A stretch of 64,000 bases of DNA from CAIMZW01 sp037130455 (GTDB lineage Bacteria; Actinomycetota; Actinomycetes; Nanopelagicales; Nanopelagicaceae). Of the stretch, positions 1-8,446 are shown in pieces (the stretch's first letter is position 1; each line of letters starts with the position of its first letter). The stretch spans positions 50,696 to 114,695 of the forward strand of contig JBAXSZ010000002.1 of NCBI GenBank assembly GCA_037130455.1, written 5' to 3'. The position numbers and the translations under genes were made by a program. The notes beneath the pieces were generated by a model, which did not search any database, had not been told where the DNA came from, and worked only from the letters and a program-made list of their open reading frames with translations.

Positions 1-82
1 TTCCTGCAACTTTAATATGTGACCCGTGTTCTATTGGTCGATTGGTCTATTTTGAGGCAACGACTAAGGGTATCGTTACCGC

Positions 83-1309
83 ATGGCCCGACAAGAGCAG
101 TTGCTTGGAATAGTTCTCGCTGGTGGAGAAGGTAAGCGGTTGATGCCGCTCACGGCTGACCGGGCAAAGCCGGCGGTCCCATTTGGCGGGGCTTACCGCC
201 TCATTGATTTCGTACTTTCCAACTTAGTAAATGCCGATCTTCGTAAGATCGCAGTTCTGACCCAATATAAATCGCATTCCCTGGATAGGCACATCACGAC
301 CACGTGGCGAATGTCGACCTTATTAGGTAACTACATCACGCCAGTCCCTGCGCAACAGCGCCTTGGACCCCGGTGGTACACCGGCAGCGCCGATGCGATT
401 CTGCAGAATTTCAATTTGATCCACGACGAAAACCCTAAGCATGTTTTAGTTTTCGGAGCCGATCACGTCTACCGAATGGACCCCACCCAGATGTTTGATT
501 TCCATCTGCAAACTGGGGCGGGAATTACGGTTGCCGCGATTCGGGTCAAACGCTCAGAAGCCAGCGAATTTGGCGTCATTGAATTGGCAGAAGATGGAAT
601 CACCATTAAGGCATTTCACGAAAAACCAGCCAATCCGCCGCCAATGCCAGGAAACCCTGAATACTCACTGGTTTCCATGGGTAACTACATTTTTAAACGC
701 GATGCCATGGAAGAAGCGTTAATTCTCGATTCGGAAGATTTGGAAAGTCGGCATGATTTAGGTGGAAACATCATTCCCATGATGACCGCTGCCGGTTTAG
801 CGCGCGCCTACGATTTCGCACACAATATTGTCCCGGGCGAAACCGAACGCGATAAAGGTTATTGGCGCGATGTAGGAAGCATTGATGCTTACTATGACGC
901 GCACATGGATTTGGTTTCAGTACATCCAATATTTAATTTATACAATCGAGATTGGCCATTGTTGACAAATCCACCGTCATTGCCACCAGCAAAATTTTCG
1001 GAAAATGGTTCTGCCGTGGATTCCATTGTCGGTGCGGGGTCCATTATTGCCGGTGGACGTCTGGAGCGAACCGTTGCTTCCTTCGATGTCGCTGTTGCCA
1101 CAAATGCACTTGTTCAAGGTTCGGTTTTAATGCCGTCGGTCCGAATCGGCGCTGGAGCCATAATTCGAAATGCAATCTTGGATAAGAATGTAATTGTGGA
1201 ACCAGGAGCCCAGGTTGGCGTGGACCACGAACGCGACCGGGCACGATTTACCATTTCCGAAGGTGGGATTGTTGTTGTGGGCAAAGGAACGACCATAACC
1301 GCCCATTAA
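83..1309 (+). CDS. glgC: Glucose-1-phosphate adenylyltransferase (ADP-glucose pyrophosphorylase)
   Basis: This cytoplasmic enzyme makes ADP-glucose from glucose-1-phosphate and ATP, the committed step of bacterial glycogen synthesis. The 408-aa length is normal for the family. The N-terminal nucleotidyltransferase domain begins with LAGGEGKRLMPLT followed by AKPAVPFGG, the activator and nucleotide-binding region. GSADAILQN near residue 115 and VFGADHVYRMD near 135 are typical GlgC motifs, and HEKPANPP near 180 carries the glucose-phosphate-binding lysine. The C-terminal third is a left-handed beta-helix with hexapeptide-like repeats. The ATG start gives a full-length N-terminus. A glycogen debranching enzyme, glgX, lies far downstream at 54667-56778, so both synthesis and breakdown of glycogen are represented in the window. 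Confidence 0.95.
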   Translation: MARQEQLLGIVLAGGEGKRLMPLTADRAKPAVPFGGAYRLIDFVLSNLVNADLRKIAVLTQYKSHSLDRHITTTWRMSTLLGNYITPVPAQQRLGPRWYTGSADAILQNFNLIHDENPKHVLVFGADHVYRMDPTQMFDFHLQTGAGITVAAIRVKRSEASEFGVIELAEDGITIKAFHEKPANPPPMPGNPEYSLVSMGNYIFKRDAMEEALILDSEDLESRHDLGGNIIPMMTAAGLARAYDFAHNIVPGETERDKGYWRDVGSIDAYYDAHMDLVSVHPIFNLYNRDWPLLTNPPSLPPAKFSENGSAVDSIVGAGSIIAGGRLERTVASFDVAVATNALVQGSVLMPSVRIGAGAIIRNAILDKNVIVEPGAQVGVDHERDRARFTISEGGIVVVGKGTTITAH

Positions 1310-1379
1310 TACCTGCCATTTATTCACTGCTCTTTCTGCATTACATCCTTACCTTTTGTGAAACCGCTAAGGTGAGTAA

Positions 1380-3410
1380 GTGAGTGATGCCCAAGCCAAA
1401 GTTCGTTCCGCTCTGGATGCTGCCGTAGCAGCCATCGGAGGAAAACCACGCGTGGGCCAAATGGAAATGGCAGAAGCAGTTGCCAACGCTCTTGCCAATC
1501 GACATCACCTTTTAGTTCAAGCTGGAACTGGCACTGGAAAATCCTTAGCTTATTTAGTGCCGGCCCTTGCGCACGGAAAAAAAGTGTTAGTGGCCACGGC
1601 AACTTTGGCTTTGCAGCGCCAGCTCGTGGAACGCGACTTACCTAGAATTAAAGTTGCTTTAGAGAAAGAACTCAATCGAGAATTAACCTTTGCGGTCTAC
1701 AAAGGCGTTGGAAATTATCTCTGCCTTCAAAAGATGAATAGTTCGGTCGCCGATCCCGACGGCGAAATTCTTTTAGAAATTGGCGCTCTGGAGAAAGATG
1801 CACAACGATTACGGGCATGGGCAGAAACTCCTGGAATCTCCGGGGATAAGGACGATGCACCTGAAGTAGATCGGCGAGTCTGGTTTGCGAACTCAGTTTC
1901 CGGCCGAGAATGTATGGGAGCTGATGAATGCCCATTCGGCAATCTATGTTTTTCGGCAAATGCCAAAGCCAAAGCACAGAAGGCAGATGTAGTAGTCACC
2001 AATCACACTTTGCTCGCCATTGAAATCGTAGAGTCGCACCCGATCTTGCCAGAACGTGACGCGGTCATTTTGGATGAGGCGCACGAATTTATGGATCGCA
2101 CCACACAAGCGGTTACCGAAGAATTGACTGTGGGTCGAGTCGAGCGATCTGCAAAAATGGCGAAGAAATATGTACCAGGAAAGATCGCTGACGCCTTTGC
2201 GAAAGCGGCTGACAAGTTTGCAGAGGCAATAAAAGAATTTTCTCAAGATATCCGAACTAATCTGGCGTTGGCGGGAAGATTGCCAGAGTTGCCCGCTCAA
2301 CTTGAAGCGCCCATTCGACATGTGAAGGATTCGGCCCAGGCGGTGATTGCCCAAATAAATAAGGATTCAGAAATTCTAGACCCCGACTCCATGGCAGAAC
2401 GAGTACGTGTGAAAGGAGCGGTCAATGAAATCATGCAAATTGCCACAAAGATGCTCCGCCCAGGAAGTTCGCAAGTTCTCTGGTTTGATCAAACTTTTTC
2501 CACTCTTTATCTAGCACCATTAAGTGTTTCTGCCGTACTCCGTGAAAATTTATTAACTCGGACGCCGGTGATTGCAACAAGTGCAACCTTGTCCGTCGGT
2601 AAGAGTTTTGATGCAATCGCCAAGGGCATCGGTTTTGAGGTGGGTGAACCTTCCCGTGTTGGAGAGGATGAAGAAGTATCTGAGTCAGCAGATAACTTTG
2701 GCATTGATCCATCAAATGTTCAGATGCTAGATGTTGGTTCCCCTTTTGATTTTGCCAATCAAGGAATGCTCTACCTGCCGCGCAACATTCCAGAACCTGG
2801 TCGCGATGGCCCCGCGCCTGAAGCGCTGACTGAACTCGGGGAACTTATTGAGGCCGCAGGGGGCCGAACCCTTGCCCTCTTCTCATCGTGGCGAGGCGTA
2901 GAAATGGCTGACATTCATCTGCGCAAGGTTTTAGCCGAACTCAAACTTCCCATCATTACCCAAAAACGTGGTGACAGTGTTGGGTCGTTGGTCGATCGTT
3001 TTGCTAAAGAGCCGACCTCAATTCTGCTGGGGACAATTTCGCTCTGGCAAGGGATCGATGTTCCTGGGCCATCTTGTACCTTGGTCGCCATTGATCGCAT
3101 CCCCTTTCCAAGACCTGATGAACCAGTCATGAGCGCACGTGCCGCCGCCGCAGATGCCACCGGAGGAAGTGGATTCATGCAGGTCTCCTTGCCTCGAGCA
3201 GCGCTCTTATTGGCGCAAGGTACTGGTCGATTAATCCGATCTACCGAAGATCGAGGCGTAGTTGCCATTTTGGATTCCAGAATTGTGACCAAGCGCTACG
3301 GATCAGTCTTGCTTAATTCCATGCCACCATTTTGGCGAACCAGCGACGGCGTGATTATTCGGGATTCGCTGAAACGGTTACACAGTGAATTTAGCGAGCA
3401 AGGTTTGTAA
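1380..3410 (+). CDS. dinG: DinG-family ATP-dependent DNA helicase
   Basis: This is a superfamily 2 helicase of the XPD/DinG type, expected to unwind DNA 5'-3' during repair. The 676-aa product has a Walker A motif AGTGTGKS at residues 48-55 and a DEAH box at 232-235. Four cysteines at about 115, 178, 184 and 190 are placed like the iron-sulfur cluster ligands of XPD/DinG. The C-terminal half has helicase motifs such as LGTISLWQGIDVPG and QGTGRLIRS. The start is GTG, preceded by a GGTGAG-like ribosome site. The 3' end overlaps the convergent NUDIX gene by 33 bases. DinG is the usual actinobacterial annotation, but the in vivo substrate is unknown here. Confidence 0.9.
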   Translation: MSDAQAKVRSALDAAVAAIGGKPRVGQMEMAEAVANALANRHHLLVQAGTGTGKSLAYLVPALAHGKKVLVATATLALQRQLVERDLPRIKVALEKELNRELTFAVYKGVGNYLCLQKMNSSVADPDGEILLEIGALEKDAQRLRAWAETPGISGDKDDAPEVDRRVWFANSVSGRECMGADECPFGNLCFSANAKAKAQKADVVVTNHTLLAIEIVESHPILPERDAVILDEAHEFMDRTTQAVTEELTVGRVERSAKMAKKYVPGKIADAFAKAADKFAEAIKEFSQDIRTNLALAGRLPELPAQLEAPIRHVKDSAQAVIAQINKDSEILDPDSMAERVRVKGAVNEIMQIATKMLRPGSSQVLWFDQTFSTLYLAPLSVSAVLRENLLTRTPVIATSATLSVGKSFDAIAKGIGFEVGEPSRVGEDEEVSESADNFGIDPSNVQMLDVGSPFDFANQGMLYLPRNIPEPGRDGPAPEALTELGELIEAAGGRTLALFSSWRGVEMADIHLRKVLAELKLPIITQKRGDSVGSLVDRFAKEPTSILLGTISLWQGIDVPGPSCTLVAIDRIPFPRPDEPVMSARAAAADATGGSGFMQVSLPRAALLLAQGTGRLIRSTEDRGVVAILDSRIVTKRYGSVLLNSMPPFWRTSDGVIIRDSLKRLHSEFSEQGL

Positions 3411-3839
3411 CGTGGGCCAAGTCTTTGCGAAACTGGGATGAAGATTCTTCTCACCCACTTGCGAAATTTCAACCCACTCCACTTGAAGTGACTCGGCATT
3501 CATTTCATGGGCAATGAGCTGGGAATCAGCTGATGCGATTACAGTGTCGTATTGCCAGTTTCCGTGATTGTCGGTAAAAGTGTGAAGTGGTTTTACGAAT
3601 TCACTCACGATTCCGATTTCTTCCACCGCTTCTCGAAGCGCGGCTTCAATAATGGTTTCGTGAGAATCTTTCGCGCCTCCGGGTATTCCCCAAGTGTCAC
3701 CGTTGTGGACCCAAGGGGCGCGGTGCTGCAACAGAATTGTTCTGTCCCGCAATAAGAGCACGCCAGCGGCTCCAAATAAGCCCCAATGTTTTTGCCCACA
3801 ATGGCACTCAATCCAGCCATCACCATCTCGGGAAGTCAT
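3378..3839 (-). CDS. NUDIX hydrolase
   Basis: This 153-aa protein is a pyrophosphohydrolase of the NUDIX family; members cleave nucleoside diphosphates linked to another moiety. The NUDIX box runs from about residue 55 to 77 (GAKDSHE, then REAVEEIGI) and keeps the metal-binding REUxEE core. The N-terminus contains a short CHCGQKHWG segment before the fold begins. I chose the ATG at 3839 because the family resemblance begins there; the frame stays open further upstream, but that sequence runs into the divergent PKD gene. The 3' end lies inside the end of dinG. The substrate cannot be told from sequence; 8-oxo-dGTP or other nucleotide cleaning is only a guess. Confidence 0.85.
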   Translation of the reverse strand: MTSRDGDGWIECHCGQKHWGLFGAAGVLLLRDRTILLQHRAPWVHNGDTWGIPGGAKDSHETIIEAALREAVEEIGIVSEFVKPLHTFTDNHGNWQYDTVIASADSQLIAHEMNAESLQVEWVEISQVGEKNLHPSFAKTWPTLQTLLAKFTV

Positions 3840-3932
3840 AGGGCTAGCGTGGCACGAAAGTGCGAAAAATGTATAACGTTTGCTTATCCACAGCTTCGTG
3901 CTCCGGTGGGGGAAAAAGCATTCGTGAAGATT

Positions 3933-4733
3933 ATGGTTCTTTGCGTGAATAAATTTCGTTGCAGCGTTCTTGGCTTCGCACTTGTCATCAATCACCTGCT
4001 CACTCTTTCCGGTGCCAGCGCCGTGACCGACTGTGCATCTAAGGCATGTGTGAGCGTCACAACTGATCCAGCTCATGGCGGCATCATCATTTCCGCGGTA
4101 CAGAATTCTCCAGGTTCGGTGGTGGCGCCTGTAGTGACCCCACCTCTGGTGAAAAAAGTGAAACGAATATTCCGGCGCCCGACGGTAACGATGCCAAAGC
4201 CAAAGCGCATTATTAAAGTAAGTGTCACAAAGCCGAAGGTTGCTTCAGTTGCACGAAAAGTCAGTGCGATTAAACCTACTCCTTCGCAGAGCTTTGCTCC
4301 GAAAGTGGTTGCCGCCGTCTCCTTAAGCGATACCTTGACTGCGCTCCTTCCCGGACGAAATATTGTTTATGTTCCCAATCCGATCGCATTACCAGGCATT
4401 CCCGTGTATTTCTGGACTGACTCCACTGATATCTTTACGACCGCCACCACAATTCTGGGAATTGCCGTTGGTGTTTCACTTCAACCTAGTTATACCTGGA
4501 ATTTCGGCGATGGCTCAGCATCGACAACAACCAGATCTTCCACTATCTATCCCAATATCGGTCTGGCCCACACCTATGCAAGAAGCGGTTCATACACCAT
4601 TTCATTAGTCATATCCTGGGCAGGTTCGTGGAGTGCAGAGGGCAACGTTTTTCCGGTCCTGGGCAATGCCATCATTCAAAATACTTCAACTACTATCCAA
4701 GTGAAAACTGCACCTACTGCCTACCTCCACTAG
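3933..4733 (+). CDS. Secreted PKD-domain protein
   Basis: I do not recognise a specific family for this 266-aa protein. It has an N-terminal hydrophobic segment ending in SGASA, which looks like a signal peptide. A long lysine/proline-rich basic stretch follows (KKVKRIFRRP, MPKPKRIIK), then a C-terminal PKD-like fold with the signature YTWNFGDGS and a later HTYARSGSYTISL strand pair. PKD domains are usually extracellular adhesion or spacer modules. The start is uncertain: GTG at 3924 or GTG at 3945 would give slightly longer or shorter signal peptides, the last one being the most classical. It is divergent from the NUDIX gene and is followed by the DUF4192 gene on the same strand. Confidence 0.6.
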   Translation: MVLCVNKFRCSVLGFALVINHLLTLSGASAVTDCASKACVSVTTDPAHGGIIISAVQNSPGSVVAPVVTPPLVKKVKRIFRRPTVTMPKPKRIIKVSVTKPKVASVARKVSAIKPTPSQSFAPKVVAAVSLSDTLTALLPGRNIVYVPNPIALPGIPVYFWTDSTDIFTTATTILGIAVGVSLQPSYTWNFGDGSASTTTRSSTIYPNIGLAHTYARSGSYTISLVISWAGSWSAEGNVFPVLGNAIIQNTSTTIQVKTAPTAYLH

Positions 4734-4810
4734 TTTTCCCCAGCCTAGGTTTTCAACAGGCGGGGGAGCTGGGTAAATTCTTAGCGAGCGCTTCAACGAA
4801 TATTTCGCTC

Positions 4811-5803
4811 ATGACAACTTTAACTTCTCCCGATGATTTATTGATAGCAGTTCCATTCCTTGTTGGGTATCACCCAGAAAACTCTTTGGTTCTCATCTCA
4901 CTCTGCGATGGAAATATTGGGATGGCAATGCGTATTGATTTCCCTCGAGATGCAGATCCGGATCAGATGGATTCACTGGCATCTCACTTAGTTCGTGAGA
5001 AAGCAGATGCCGCCATGGTGGTTGCGTATCTTCCCAATGAAATCTCCGACTGCGAATATCTGATGGCGCCTTTAACTGAAGCGATTGAAATGCGCGACAT
5101 CGCAGTCCGCGAATTTCTCCAAGTTCACCAACTTCGTTGGCGCTCATTGATCTGTTCCGATAAGAGTTGCTGTCCACCTGGAGGTTCCCCGCTTCCCGAT
5201 ATCAATAATTCTCGGGTCGCCGCCGAACAAGTGTTAAAGGGTCGCCGCTTGCCGTATGTTGATCTGGAGCACTTGAAGGATTCGATGACTTCCTTTCCGC
5301 CTAATGAAAAATTGAAGCGGAAGATCGAAAAGGTTGCGAAGATTGATTATGAATCAACAGAGGTAATAGATAAGCAACGCGAAGGAGCGTTGGCAGTTAC
5401 CGATCTCTTTCATCAATTTCGAACTTTAGGTTCATGCAGTGACGAAGGGTTGATCGCACTTGTCTTGGTCAGGCTCCAGGATTTGCAGGTACGAGATTAT
5501 GCAATGGGCATAACAGATTCCGAGAAAATTGACCTTCTGGCCTCGATGTGGCTTTGGCTAGTGAAAACCGCACCAATAGGTTATGTCGCCCCAGTAGCCA
5601 CCTTATTGGCAGCGACCGCTTACGAAAATGGTGACGGTGCCTTCGCTGCGCGAGCTTTAGACCGGGCCTTTGAAGATGACCTCACTTACCCACTGGCTAA
5701 ATTGCTTCGCCGAGTCTTTGCCGCAGGTTGGCCACCAGAAAGCTTTGCTCAGATGAGGGCTGATCTTCATCCTAGAATCTGTGCCACCTTGTTTGCCGAC
5801 TAA
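4811..5803 (+). CDS. DUF4192 domain-containing protein
   Basis: This 330-aa protein resembles the DUF4192 family, which is widespread in Actinobacteria and has no known function. The N-terminal pattern SPDDLLIAVPFLVGYHPENS followed by LVLISL is the family hallmark (it typically opens with a 'pad-ll-a-vP-llGf-P-dSlV' pattern). The C-terminal third is alpha-helical and rich in Ala and Leu (APVATLLAATAYENGDGA), which also fits. There is no signal peptide or membrane segment, so it is likely cytoplasmic. I use the ATG at 4811, where the family homology begins; the frame is open back to 4628, but that part overlaps the PKD gene. Alanine dehydrogenase follows 9 bases downstream. Confidence 0.75.
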   Translation: MTTLTSPDDLLIAVPFLVGYHPENSLVLISLCDGNIGMAMRIDFPRDADPDQMDSLASHLVREKADAAMVVAYLPNEISDCEYLMAPLTEAIEMRDIAVREFLQVHQLRWRSLICSDKSCCPPGGSPLPDINNSRVAAEQVLKGRRLPYVDLEHLKDSMTSFPPNEKLKRKIEKVAKIDYESTEVIDKQREGALAVTDLFHQFRTLGSCSDEGLIALVLVRLQDLQVRDYAMGITDSEKIDLLASMWLWLVKTAPIGYVAPVATLLAATAYENGDGAFAARALDRAFEDDLTYPLAKLLRRVFAAGWPPESFAQMRADLHPRICATLFAD

Positions 5804-5812
5804 GATAATTAC

Positions 5813-6895
5813 ATGATCGTAGGTATCCCAAAAGAGATTAAGAATAATGAATTTCGAGTTTCTGCCACACCATCAGGAGTACATGCCCTGGTAGGTAATG
5901 GACATAAAGTTCTGATTCAAAGTGGCGCTGGCTTAGGTTCGTCGATAACGGACCAGGACTATGAAAAGGCCGGCGGTGAAATCGTGGCCACCGCTGAACA
6001 GGTGTGGGAACGAGCCGATCTCATTGTAAAAGTGAAAGAACCGATTGCTGCGGAATATCCATTAATGCGAAAAGGACAAATTCTCTTTACCTATTTGCAC
6101 TTAGCCGCTTCTCGAGAATGTACTGAAGCCATCATCGCAAGTGGTACAACTGCTATCGCCTATGAAACTGTAGAAATCAATAAGCAACTTCCTTTACTTG
6201 CTCCAATGAGCGAAGTCGCCGGCCGTATGTCGATTCAAGTAGGGGCAGCGTCCTTGCAAAAAAGCGCAGGTGGACGAGGCGTCCTATTGGGCGGAGTGCC
6301 CGGTGTGCGCCCAGCGAAAGTTGTCATCTTAGGTGGAGGTGTTGTCGGTGTTGCGGCCGCAACAATCGCGCATGGAATGCGAGCAGATGTTTCGATACTG
6401 GATTTAGATCTCAATCGACTTCGCGAGATCGATAATCTTTTTGCCGGCCAAGTTCGCACACTTGCATCTTCACCCTATGAGATTGAAAACCAACTCCTGG
6501 AAGCGGATTTGGTCATTGGAGCAGTTCTCGTTCATGGTGCTAAAGCGCCTCGACTGGTGACCGACGCCTTGGTTGCTCGAATGAAACCCGGCAGCGTCTT
6601 GGTGGATGTCGCCATCGATCAAGGCGGTTGTTTTGAAGGGTCACGTGCAACGACTCATTCGGATCCAACTTTCGCGGTTCACAACAGCCTTTATTACTGC
6701 GTGGCGAATATGCCAGGTGCGGTTCCATCCACTTCTACAGCTGCCCTTTCAAATGCCACGATTCGCTATGCCATTGCCTTGGCAAATAAAGGTTGGGAAC
6801 GCGCCTGTGCCGATGACCCGGCTTTAGGGGCCGGGCTCAATGTCCATGAAGGAAAGATTTACTATCCTGCGGTTTCGGCCGCCCACGGGCTTTAA
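5813..6895 (+). CDS. ald: Alanine dehydrogenase
   Basis: This enzyme interconverts L-alanine and pyruvate with NAD and ammonia, and is used in alanine catabolism or ammonium assimilation. The 360-aa product begins with MIVGIPKEIKNNEFRV, the family N-terminus. The substrate-binding and catalytic Lys75 (VKVKEP) and His96 (YLHLAA) are present. The Rossmann motif LGGGVVGVAAA lies near residue 175 and is followed by an acidic strand end (ILDLDL), consistent with NAD. The C-terminal IDQGGCFE motif is also typical. It sits 9 bases after the DUF4192 gene, so co-transcription is possible, and a glutamine synthetase follows on the same strand, placing two nitrogen genes together. Confidence 0.95.
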   Translation: MIVGIPKEIKNNEFRVSATPSGVHALVGNGHKVLIQSGAGLGSSITDQDYEKAGGEIVATAEQVWERADLIVKVKEPIAAEYPLMRKGQILFTYLHLAASRECTEAIIASGTTAIAYETVEINKQLPLLAPMSEVAGRMSIQVGAASLQKSAGGRGVLLGGVPGVRPAKVVILGGGVVGVAAATIAHGMRADVSILDLDLNRLREIDNLFAGQVRTLASSPYEIENQLLEADLVIGAVLVHGAKAPRLVTDALVARMKPGSVLVDVAIDQGGCFEGSRATTHSDPTFAVHNSLYYCVANMPGAVPSTSTAALSNATIRYAIALANKGWERACADDPALGAGLNVHEGKIYYPAVSAAHGL

Positions 6896-6995
6896 ACCCC
6901 ACCAAGGGCCTAGGTTTAGGCGGGAAACTGGTCCATTCGCTTGATTTCCTGGCGGAGTTAACACTGCCGTAATGCGCGATTGGCAGGATGGTCTC

Positions 6996-8300
6996 ATGAG
7001 TGAAGAGATTTCGCGCCAAGAAGAGTTTGTTCTGCGCACCCTTGAAGAGCGAAGCATCCGATTTGTGCGGCTGTGGTTTACCGATGTGCTCGGCTTCCTC
7101 AAGTCGGTAGCAATCGCGCCGGCTGAGCTAACTGGGGCCTTCGAAGAAGGAATTGGTTTTGATGGATCGGCCATCGAAGGATTTGCTCGAGTAACCGAGT
7201 CCGATATGTTGGCAAAGCCCGATGCCGCCACTTTCTCCATTTTGCCGTGGCGGACTGAATCTCCGGGCGCGGCTCGAATGTTCTGCGATATCGCCATGCC
7301 CGATGGAACCCCTTCCGATGCCGATCCCCGAAATGTTCTCAAGCGAACTTTGAACAAGGCCGCTGAATTAGGTTTCACTTGTTATACCCATCCAGAATTG
7401 GAATTCTTTTTATTCGCCGGCCCTCCGCTACCAGGTCAGATTCCCACGCCAGTTGATTCGGGTGGTTACTTTGATCAGACTCCAGCTGCTGTGGGTCACG
7501 ACTTTCGCCGGCAGGCAATCACCATGTTGGAAGCGATGGGCGTCTCGGTGGAATTTAGCCATCATGAAGCCGCTCCAGGTCAACAGGAAATTGATCTTCG
7601 TTATGCCGATGCGCTGAGCACCGCAGATAACATCATGACTTTTAGGCATGTGGTGAAAGAAGTAGCTCTCGATCAAGGCTTCCACGCCTCCTTTATGCCC
7701 AAACCTTTCACCGAGTTTGCTGGTTCGGGAATGCATACCCACTTTTCGCTCTTTAAAGGAGAAGAAAACGCTTTCTATGAAGCTGATGCCGATCACAACC
7801 TTTCGGCAACAGGACGGGCATTTATTGCTGGAATATTGAAGCATGCTCGCGAATTTACGGCGATCACCAATCAGTGGGTTAATTCATATAAGCGCCTTAC
7901 TGGTGGCGGTGAAGCTCCATCTGTTGTTTCGTGGGGACATAACAATCGTTCGGCTTTGGTTCGGATTCCGGCTTATAAGCCGCGGAAAGAGAACTCAACT
8001 CGGGTCGAGGTGCGCTCGCCAGATTCGGCTTGTAATCCTTACCTCGCCTTTGCCGTGATTATCGCCGCAGGCCTTAAGGGAATTGAGGCTGGCTACGAGC
8101 TAGTGGATTCAGAGAACCCAGAGTCACTTCCAACAAACTTGGATGAGGCAATTTCTGCGATGGAGAAAAGTGATTTGGTTCGGGAAACTCTCGGGGAGAG
8201 CGTCTTTGAGTACGTTTTGCGGAATAAACGGGCCGAATGGGCTGAATATCGCCGTCAAGTGAGCGCATTTGAGTTAGATAGATATTTGCCCGTTCTGTAA
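6996..8300 (+). CDS. glnA2: Glutamine synthetase, GlnA2-like
   Basis: This enzyme condenses glutamate and ammonia with ATP. The 434-aa product opens with EFVLRTLEERSIRFVRLWF and GFDGSAIEGFARV, matching the actinobacterial GlnA2 lineage (GSI-alpha) rather than GlnA1. Later motifs include MPKPFTEFAGSGMHTHFSLF and NRSALVRIPAYKP. The region where GSI-beta enzymes carry the adenylylated tyrosine reads ESLPTNLDEAI and has no such tyrosine, so control by adenylylation is unlikely. I start at the ATG at 6996, which follows an AGGATGG ribosome site; an upstream ATG at 6972 is less likely. The leuA leader promoter overlaps the last codons. Confidence 0.92.
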   Translation: MSEEISRQEEFVLRTLEERSIRFVRLWFTDVLGFLKSVAIAPAELTGAFEEGIGFDGSAIEGFARVTESDMLAKPDAATFSILPWRTESPGAARMFCDIAMPDGTPSDADPRNVLKRTLNKAAELGFTCYTHPELEFFLFAGPPLPGQIPTPVDSGGYFDQTPAAVGHDFRRQAITMLEAMGVSVEFSHHEAAPGQQEIDLRYADALSTADNIMTFRHVVKEVALDQGFHASFMPKPFTEFAGSGMHTHFSLFKGEENAFYEADADHNLSATGRAFIAGILKHAREFTAITNQWVNSYKRLTGGGEAPSVVSWGHNNRSALVRIPAYKPRKENSTRVEVRSPDSACNPYLAFAVIIAAGLKGIEAGYELVDSENPESLPTNLDEAISAMEKSDLVRETLGESVFEYVLRNKRAEWAEYRRQVSAFELDRYLPVL

Positions 8301-8313
8301 CCGAAGCGATAAT
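8286..8313 (+). promoter_or_regulatory. Putative promoter of the leuA leader
   Basis: A TTGCCC element (8286-8291) and a GATAAT element (8308-8313) are separated by 16 bases. Transcription would start around 8320, almost at the ATG of the leader peptide (8322), so the leader would be nearly leaderless, which is common in Actinobacteria. The -35 element lies inside the last codons of glnA2. This is a reading of consensus resemblance, not a measured start. Confidence 0.45.
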
Positions 8314-8321
8314 CTTCGACC

Positions 8322-8375
8322 ATGCGCAGCATTAAGGTCTCACTCCTCCTTCGCTGCCGCGACGGGGCCAATTAA
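8322..8375 (+). CDS. leuA leader peptide (ribosome-mediated attenuation)
   Basis: This 17-codon open frame encodes MRSIKVSLLLRCRDGAN. It contains three consecutive leucine codons (ctc ctc ctt) just before a strong GC-rich hairpin and 72 bases upstream of the leuA start. That arrangement is the classic amino-acid attenuator: ribosomes stalling at Leu codons when charged Leu-tRNA is scarce would change folding of the downstream RNA and let leuA be transcribed. Leu-rich leader peptides upstream of leuA are known in Actinobacteria, and the LLLRCRDG core looks like those. The second half of the frame forms the left arm of the terminator hairpin, so translation would directly affect folding. Confidence 0.75.
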   Translation: MRSIKVSLLLRCRDGAN

Positions 8376-8403
8376 CCGGTCCCCTCGTCGCGGGGTTTGG
8401 TTG
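8357..8403 (+). terminator. leuA attenuator hairpin
   Basis: CCGCGAC (8357-8363) pairs with GTCGCGG (8387-8393), extended by GGGG against CCCC with a small bulge, and followed by a T-rich run (tttggttgt). The left arm overlaps the last codons of the leader peptide. It fits a transcription terminator controlled by leader translation. The T-run is imperfect, so termination may be partial. Confidence 0.65.
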
Positions 8404-8446
8404 TGCCGGTAAACCCAAACCCAACCGCGAGTTTTAAGGAGCAACC

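Noticed and set aside
1..82. Promoter of glgC or a divergent glgA upstream
   Set aside because: The 82 bases hold no convincing -35/-10 pair, and any neighbour lies outside the window.
892..1327. Overlapping antisense open frames inside glgC
   Set aside because: They are the reverse-frame shadow of the coding bias of glgC and have no motif or ribosome site of their own.
3884..3892. TTATCCACA, a perfect DnaA-box match, in the NUDIX/PKD intergenic region
   Set aside because: A single 9-base copy; no cluster of boxes, no AT-rich unwinding region and no dnaA or dnaN nearby, so chance is the simplest explanation.
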